Assembly (NCBI GenBank): GCA_025642065.1
Contig: JAODUP010000055.1
Location: 674,001 to 738,000 of the forward strand
Source of the DNA: Paralvinella palmiformis
Taxonomy: Eukaryota; Annelida; Polychaeta; Terebellida; Alvinellidae
DNA length: 64,000 nt
Direction of reading: 5' to 3'
Position 1 is the stretch's first letter; every line of letters starts with the position of its first letter. The position numbers and the translations under genes are program-made. Below, one piece after another: positions 11,401 to 21,123 of the stretch. The notes under the pieces were generated by a model. The model ran no database searches, had not been told where the DNA came from, and was given only the letters and a program-made list of their open reading frames with translations.

Positions 11401-14400
11401 GTGTCAACATTGGATAGAGGATTATTCTGAGACTAGTAGATTATCTGCCGTATATACAAGTAGTAATTTACCACATGTCAGATATAGTTAAGTAGTTACT
11501 GAAGGGGTTAACTAGACTGGATATTGGCTTATCATAATGTGGATATCATAATGTGGATTAGTCTGTTAATTCAATTGCTGTGTTACATACTGTATGTGTT
11601 ACAGTCATGTTGTAGTAGATGTCGTTATTTAATGTTAACATTTTACTATTTAATAGCTGCATTTTATTTAAATTGAGTTTTTTACAAGTCAGCGTAAAAA
11701 ACTGTAAAAAAACTGTAAACAACTTTTTACATGACATTAATAACCGTTAATTAACGGTGTTAATAACGTCTGTGTAAAAAAAACTCCCAACTCTGACATA
11801 TTGCATGTTGCATATCATTATTTATATTTATATATAATAATGGAGAAAACAGTATACATTAATATAAATATAGAAATTGTACAAAAAGCACCAATAATTA
11901 TTATGTTGCTAACATCTTATCTAAAGATAGACCTATATTTGCAACATCCAATAACAACACATAATATTGACAGAGCAAAAATATAACAATATACATGCAG
12001 ATGTAAAATGAAAATTTTGAATGTTGGCTAAATGTCCCCCCTGCAAATATTGGCTAAATGTCCATTGGCTAAATGTCCGTTGGCTAAATGTCCGGATACC
12101 CCAGGAAACACCTGCCCTGACGTCATATTCTAGATTCCCTGTCCGTTTTTTTACAAAGTTGCAGCATCTGGACATATGGAAGCGCCCTCGTCTGTTTACA
12201 TGCTGTTCCATTTTGCCATAGCCTCATGCCGCTATGTTGAATCTTTAGCTATAGGCATAGCCGGCACTCACAGCCAGCTTTGCGTCGCGGATTATAACTA
12301 TAGGTACCCATCACAAAAGTGGCCATAAAACACCAATCATCATCTTATTAAATGTCCAGCTGCAAATGGACTTTGAATAATGGTTTGCAAGACATTTTAA
12401 ACTGCATTGATACTGCTCAGTTTTAATTAATTGTTATTATTAATTGTTATATTACTGTATGTGTTCTAATTAAGAATATGTTTATTTATGGATATGATAT
12501 TTTTATCGTCTATTATGATAATGATGACAACTTGTTAACAGGAAACTTGGCGCTGTGTTGATTTTCATTTCTCACCTTCTATACATTATGACCAGTAACC
12601 TATATTTTAGTTAAAAACAATTTCCCTTTATAACTGAAGTAGATATGAGGAATATAACAGTATTAAATGTACCCTAAATGTTAATTGTATTGTTTTTGAC
12701 AATATGGACTGCTCATAGCAGTTGCATGAGACAGAGAAGGGAGGAGATGGGACTCTGATGGGCCAGAAAAGTAAATCTGTGATCAGTGAATTGATTGAAG
12801 GATAAGACTTCATGGTTGAAAAGATCTTTGAATGACACCTTAAAGTGGTCGATAAATATAGACTTATCTGGGTGTTGATATCAACTATACAAAATAAATT
12901 AGTTGTTATCATTCATTGTCATTCAGTCAGAGCTAAAATATACTACTGTCACAATCCCCCCCCCCCCCTCAACTAACTGATCTCCTGTCGGGACCTTTTG
13001 GAGGGTTTCAGATGAGGTGTAGGAAGTTGTATAGTAGCTTTCATTTTGTATCCTAGCTTTTGACTTGGTGTAATTTTCAATGGCAAAATCACTCACAGTA
13101 TTTTAAATGGTACAGAATGTAAGTTAAACATCACTGCATTTATATATATATATATATATATATAGATTTGTATTGTAATGTTAACTCATCTGTTGGCATT
13201 CTTGTTTATATTCTGATCTGTGCGATTGGTAGATATTTAAGGATAAAGTTCCTCTGTGTAAATGGTGACATTAGCATGGATGACCTTTCTCACAAGGTTT
13301 TAAGCCCTATATATATTGTGTATAATCAAAGTTACAGACAGACCATAATTTCAAGGGCTGTCGCAACCTCCATGTTTATTTTACAGTCGTTTAAATACTA
13401 CATATTTTTAATCAGGTTTTTGATTCAGGTGTAGTGGGGAATTGGTCACATGCAGAAAGAATACATTCTTCTTCCACCGCTTTTCATTGCTAAAATATCA
13501 TATAAAATTGGATTTTCAGCATTGGACAATTTATCATTTGTGTGTGTTTGTCACTGTGTGTGTGTGCATGTGCGTGCCTGTGTGTGTTGATTTAATCGTG
13601 GACAAGCAAATTTTTTCAGGGCAGTCTGCTAGATGGTGGATACATTAATGATTAAATCAAAGGAACTTGATCTGTACTAGGTATATTTTTAATATGTTAT
13701 CATAGCTCTATGTCAGTATGTGTACAATAAAAACAAACATCAGATCAACATGTCAACAAATGCCATCTGAGACTTTCAGAAAAGTGGAAGGGATGACTGG
13801 CTTAGATTGTATCGCTCAATAAATAATATGTTGTTTGAACCTCAGCAATTTCAATTCTGGCTAAAAGCCTGAACTACCGGTATTCGTTGATATTTGTTTG
13901 ACAGGTAGTACTTTTTTACATTAAATAGTTAGCTTGGTCATCATTATTGATTCCTAACACTAACAGTGTTTATTTTTACATTATCACATCTTCTGATTTT
14001 TCCTTTAGAACACCAAATGATGTGGATGGCAAACGTCTCGCCCTGATCAAGAAACTAGGTTGCAGGAAAACTACATCACCAGGCCTTGACTGCAGTGATT
14101 TCGATAAGCAGCTCATTGCCTTGCATAAGCTTAAACAGGTGGAAGATGCCGATATGCGAGATATGGCATTGGTGAGTGGATTGTTTGGAAGCAAATTCTT
14201 CTTCATCCAATTTGCCAAAACCTAAATAAAATGTCAATGCTTTGTGAATGGATCTGAGCACTGGACTGCAAATCTGCAGATTGGGATTGGAATTGAATCA
14301 CTCAAGTTTCCTGTGCGTGTGGCGTGTTTTCCTAGGAATTACCCTATTGTTTGTATTTCTCGCGCGCGGCCGAAGGCAAAGCTTTATAGACCACTTATTC

Positions 14401-17400
14401 ACCATGATCGTATTCCTTTCTAGCGCAACAGCGAGGGTCACAGTAAACGAATTGAACGATACAGTCAGATGGTGGCACAGAGGACGGAAGATCACTGGCA
14501 TCACCTGTGCAAGAAAAGGGATCAGGAAATAAAGCTGTTTGCTGAGCAGAAGGAGCAAGAACTAAAACACATGCAAGTTACCCAATTCTGTTGTGGTTTC
14601 TTTGCGGCCCTTTCACGTTATTTTGTTGATCATTGCTGTGTAGGATCTTTAACGTCAATAAGATGGGCTTCTTAAACGTCTGGTGTAGGCTATAAAACAG
14701 TTCTTTTGGTACAGTCGATGCACGAATAGCACTCCACTGCATGCCCATACACAACTGGGTTTAGTTTTGTTTTAGTTATATCGTAATGTTCTTTTCAGCT
14801 TTGAAGAAATAATGATAATATCACAGAAAAAGATCAGAGAATATCAGCATGAAGATGAGGTAACTATACCAGTAGATCTAGTTAATAACTAGTGGTTTTG
14901 GCAGCAGGTATTCTTCTGGTTATTTATTCACATTACAATATACACATATATAAAAATGCATAATATATACATATATAAATGCATAATAAATTCATATTTT
15001 ACAAATTGGTGCACGATCAAATTTATCATGAGCTGATCATGCCTATGCTGTGCCGAGTCAAGTGGTTGTGATGTGGGCCGCCCATCTTACAACACAAAGC
15101 TTGCGGTGTGGTTGCGAAATGGGAAGTTCCGTTTTAAAACTGGCAGCACTGCGAAATGGGTCGGTACATTAGCACTGCCCTAAGCCTTACATCTAATATC
15201 GTAATGTACTATTTGCTGTCATTTAGTTATTGAAGAAAAGCATTCTAGAAGCTGTTAAGAAACAAGAAGAAGCTGACAGATTGAGGCAAGTTTGATTTGT
15301 TTTCACGTTTTCAGCTTTTGTGAATATTGCTCTTTTCATATCCGGGCTATATCTAGTAAATCAGTGACAGGTAAGTTACATATTATGACAGCCATTATGT
15401 GTATGTCTCACATTAGTAGAGTAAACGTGTAGGTTGAAAGACCAAATACAACAAATCATGATCCTCTAAGATATCTCAACCTGGATTATTGCCATTTTAT
15501 CAGCTCTATCTGGTCTAAACCTTTATGTCAATTTAATGTTTATTGATAGTTACACTACATGGCATAGGAGTTGTGTTTTCTCCGTGAATGCTCAACTTTA
15601 CAATATCGGAATATAGCTGCTCTGATAGTACAGTGGTTAGACCACTGCATTGCAAACTTCTAGGTTGTGGGTTCGAATCCGGCCCATAATTGTGTTTGTG
15701 GGATCTGTTTTCTGTGGGGAGTCACCCCTTGACTGCACGTGCGAGGTGTGACCAGCGCAAGGCCAAATAACTCATCTCAACAGCAACAAAACGACCACAA
15801 TAACAACAAAACAAGAATATCACAATGTCATGTATGTGGGTTCGGGGCAGACTTTTAGGTAGAAATTCAATGCAATCTTTTTGAAATATATCACTTTTAA
15901 GTGACTTTTGCTAGCATTTTTGTGCCTTTAGCCTAAAGTAATTAAAATTGTTCTACCAAAGAGCAGAAACACAACTGAAAATAATCCTGTGGAATTAACA
16001 ATGTTAATGCTGTCTTTCAGTACAAGAACCTTTAAAGTACAGAAAATAGGTTAAAACATTACTGCGTGTGTTCTGACGTATATTTCAAAATTATATGTTC
16101 AGTAAATTATTACACGTCATAATAGTTCATTGGATATTTGCTGGAAACCGTGCAGTGATTACATAGCACCATTTCACTACCACTGCTGATAGAAACAGCA
16201 CAAACATGATCTATTTATGCTATGTTGTTTGTACCGTGAACTGTTTATTAGTATTATCTTGTTTTTTTGCTGCGTAGAACAGAAAACCTAGCTTTAGTGA
16301 CTAATTTTGGCAGGTTCTTTTTATTTTCCAGAGAGGCTCAGAACGAAGAGCAGATAGCTAAACTTCAACAAGCTCATCAAGAAATAATGGAAGCAAAAGC
16401 TCAGTACCAAGAATATATCCACCAGTGTGATAATGGTCAGCCTATTAATGTATCTGCCATTGATCAGCTCGAGATAATAAGCAACCTCTCACAACAGGTC
16501 AGCATCATATACAGCGTTCGTTCTGTTCACATAGCTTGCTCGATGTCGACACAGTTTACTGCCTCGGTGACTGGTTTAGTTGCGTTGACAGCCACAAAAC
16601 TGGAAAAGATATCGCATGTTTTTCTGTTTGATTACGAATAGTAGGTAGTCATCATGTAATAAACACACACTCGGACGGCGTCTGTTTACCAGGTATATAA
16701 AGTGGCCTGGATGTCTACTGTGGTGTGTCAGTGAGCTACGGTGGCCTAGCGGTTAAGCACCCGGCACTAGGTGCCAACGGTCACAGGTTTGAAGCCAGCA
16801 AGAGGTCGAAACTTTTCTAGAGATTAATTTCTCGGCTCACAACATCGTGGGTGGCTGACCACGTTAAATGGTGCTGCCGTCTCCACTGAATTATTAAAAA
16901 TAAAGGGGGATGTTAAAAACCCTGAGGACGTAAAACACTGGCAGTGACCACCCTCAGGGTATTTCGGCTCCATCTTTCCATACTGCTCCCCTGTGAGTGG
17001 TGGGGGAGGATGTTTCTGAACCACTCCAACATAGAGGCTGTGCCGAATAAGCAACAGCCTGGAGATTCTCCCCGAACAACAAAAACATAATGTGGAGTGC
17101 CTTCTAGCTTGTGACTGGTCTGAATTACTAGCCCAACTGGGCTTGTGACCGGTCTGCATTACTAGCCCAACTGGGCTTGTGACTGGTCTGAATTACTAGC
17201 CCAGCTGGGCTTGTGTCAGGCAGAATATGTGGTAATTTTGTGTTCATTTTATTTGTAGTGATTATAGTTGTTTGGAGCTCATCAGGATGAGAGAAACATG
17301 CACAGAATTCTATGGCGCGATCAATCTAGTCACAGAGTAGGACCGTTATGAAATTGTGTTAATAATTCTACAGAATATGCACCCAAAAATTATTAAATAT

Positions 17401-20295
17401 TAACATGTTAACATTTCATGTTGGTATATTTGAGATTTTGTTTTGGAAATATTTACTTGCATTTGATGCATAGTTATCCTCGGGCTTAAGTAAGCTTTCT
17501 TTTTAGACTAGTAAAAAGTAATTGTTGGGCTAGCGAGAACATTTGTTGGGATAGTAGATCTTAAATTCCAATATGGATCTCGCTGAATTAACGTAGTGAC
17601 GACAATATAATCAAAGGTGGTTCTGAAATATTATTTTATAAACTAGTACCAAGACCACAGCAGTTATGACGTGCAGGCATACAAAGTTATAGTCCTTAAT
17701 TTCCTTTTGCAGTACATGGGCGTGTAAGATACTCATTATTAATTAGCCATGTGCCAAGTCAACCAGTTAGTGCTGATGTAGTAGTTTAGCCATTTTTTTC
17801 TTAGTATCTGTCTTATCCATGCAGACAGTCTTTAATAATGCTAGCATAGTTAAGATAACATATAAATTTGGTCTGAATATGGGTGATGTCAGATTTACAC
17901 GTTTGTGCTTCATAAGAAATATGAAGATTCAATGCTGCATTTAATTAAACACTTCACTGCACGTTATGTTAGTACTTTAATTATAGCTTAAGATATCTTT
18001 AAAAGTATACTAATGGACAGACATAATTTTCTACTTCTTATGTATATTTTCTCAGATCAGTAAATAACTATTTGTAATTTATGCTAGCATGTATGCAGGG
18101 AATTCTTCTGTGAATGATTAGGACACATATTACTCTGGGTTTATTCCACACACACACAAAGACACACACACACACACACATATAATTTTGGGGGGATAGA
18201 AAAAATTATTTATTCTTACTCTTTGTTAAAATAAACATAAATATTATGATTATTTACATATATGATATAAGACAGTGGTCAGACTGAATAATAGTTAAGC
18301 TCAGAATAGATTTTGCTTATTTATTGTTAATAAACTGGTAAACAGGATATTTGTTTCTTTGGAAGATATATGTAGGAAGATGGTGTTTTTTTAAAGATGT
18401 GCGTGCTTATTCAAAATTTCTAGTGACCACTTGTGGGTAAATAGGTTATCCTAATTTCTGTTTTAAACAAAATGTATGGAATATATCAATTTTGTTTAAA
18501 TATATTGGATGGATTGTATTACCTTATTGTAAATGTTTATTTCAATTAAATATTTGTGTACTTTTAACAGTGCTGTTTTATTAACAGGTTGAGGGAATGC
18601 TTAGTGCTGTTCAAAGTAGACCAGCCCTCTCTTGGGATGTTAAACAGCTAACTAGCTGTGTGAGTAAAGCTCGAGATATTGTGGAATCTGTGAAGCAGCA
18701 TGTTGGTATGTTCTTATGTCATATTAAAATTATTACACAGCATTTCATAGGCTCCAGTTATTGAGTAATGTGTTTGAATGAATCGTATAATTCTTTTGTA
18801 TTTTACACCTTACATTCGATTAGAAAAATGTATAGGAATATTTTTTTCAGAAATGTGTCAGTATCGTGAAGTTTTAGAAGAAAAGAAATACAGAGAAAAA
18901 CTAGCACAGCAGCAACAACAAGAACAAAAACATAAGTACTCTGAGAATCAACAACAGCAGCAAGAACATTCACTGAATGAGAAGCAGCAGCAAAAGCAAC
19001 CACAACAACACCAACAACAAAGGTCTGGAGTACTACCTGAAACTCAGCAACAGTCCGGAAGCCATCCAGTAATTCAACAACAACAACAACAACAAGAAAG
19101 TCAGAAAGCAGACCATATACAAAAAACCAATGATAATAAGTCAGAGAATGAGCAGTATGCTCAGACACAGAGCCAACAACAGCAGCAGCCACAACAACAA
19201 CAACAGTCTGGAATCCAGCAGATGAAAGTCTCTCAAACCGATGAAGTAAAACAGGTCTGTGTTATAGTGTGACAGCACAAACTATTGCCAACATTGTCCT
19301 GTAACAGCGCTTTGTTATATCGTTTCTCGGTTAATTCTGACTGTGGGTTATCTGATAAAGAATCCTTCTCGATTGTTTACATTTCTCTCAAGATTGTGTT
19401 GGTCTCAAATGAAAGCTAATCTCTGTAATGAAGCTTTCCTTAACCGTTTCAGATTAATGTCCAAGAGGGTGATGCTGAAAGCACAGTCTCGGCTGTTTAT
19501 GAAGGTCAGTATAACTGAAACAGTTACACTGGCATCCCTGTTGTGTTGTGCTCCAGCTATAAATTATTATTTGGCTGTTAGTTTGCTGATAATCTTGTGC
19601 CTTCATGAAAATTAATCACGAACACCTCATTTGTAATAAGTTCAGTTACTGAACTTATTACAAATGAGGAATTTATGATTTCCAGCTCCCAAAATAGTGT
19701 TGAACAGCGTGTTCAGAAATACTTATAAGCACTACATGAAACTGATCAGTCTTCAGAAAGAAAACTCAAAGCAGTTCCAAACCCTTCTCTTTGATCCTAA
19801 GGTGAGTGTTAAATATGATCTACTAAATCAAGCTGATTAATTCTTCTTAATCTCTTAATATATTACTTCCAGACAGTGCTAATCAAATATGCTGGAGATT
19901 GTCGCTGATCTCCATGGCACACTAACCATTATGCTTCACAGTACAGACTTTGGGTAGTTGTATTCAGAATTCACATTAAAAGTGTGTATTCATATTCCAA
20001 TACTTTTGAAACATATTTAAAGTGTTTGTATTTGTGAATACTTTTGTAAATGCTTAAGGAATATTCTTGAAAACACTATCACATAGATGTCCATTAGTAA
20101 TATACATAAACATTACACTGATATGATTCACGAATAAGCTGCTATGTTATTGGAACAGTGGTATTTATCACATTCAATAATTGATTTAATCCCTGAATAC
20201 AATATTGTCTATGTCGAGCATTACAGTTGATATAAAATAAAGAACCTAATATGTGGTTAAATAAAGTATCTCTATATTTTCATAATTACTGTATT

Positions 20296-20330
<35 letters not shown>

Positions 20331-21085
20331 TCCACAATAAAATAATAAATTCTGTGATTGGAGTTAATAAATCAATTCCAAATCTCACAACACATGATCT
20401 GATTTTGTTATTAATACATTTTATTTTGTAGTGGCTTGTCATACTTTTATAACTGGGAAAAGTACTCACACAAAAAGCAATGATGTATTGAAATCAAAGT
20501 TTTCAGTAAAAGGCCAAATGTAGTGTGTGTGTGTGTGTGGTGAATAATTTGTTGTATATGGATATAGGTTTGCTTATTAATTGTAATTTATAAGATGACA
20601 TGGTATGTGAATGCCTGTGTGAACTGATGTCCATTAGAAAGTCATCCCAAAACTCGTGTCATCCAGTCAGATACTATTGCAAGTGCCTGTGTCTTGGCTC
20701 AAGTCATATGGTGATTGTGCATTTAGTGTTGCAGCCTCTAGTTTGTGGAATAGGTTGTGGGCAGATATTAGAAATGTGTCCTCTTGAAAATTTTAAATCC
20801 ATTCTAAAATTACCCCTGTTCAAGGTTGCTTTCACATATAAATAATAATTATCGTTTAAATCTCTTATAGGGGTTTTGCAGACAAAATTATTTGGGTAAT
20901 ATTATATTACATATTATTTGTACAGTGCCTTTGATGACTCCTGCTAGTAATGGCGCTTTATTAAATGTACATTCTTATTATTGTAATATGTATATAATCT
21001 ATGTAGACAAAATATATTTCAAATAAGTAAATAAAATTTAGCATCAAAATTATTAATTATGAATGTATTCAAAAAATTTATCAAA

Positions 21086-21123
<38 letters not shown>

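Noticed and set aside
15669..15680. Perfect tRNA B box suggesting a tRNA gene
   Set aside because: The surrounding sequence does not form acceptor and anticodon stems and continues into a repeated SINE body; the same applies to the other B-box hits.
18803..19192. Minus-strand 129-codon frame rich in valine
   Set aside because: It is the reverse reading of the glutamine-rich GLE1 exon (CAA/CAG read as TTG/CTG/GTT).
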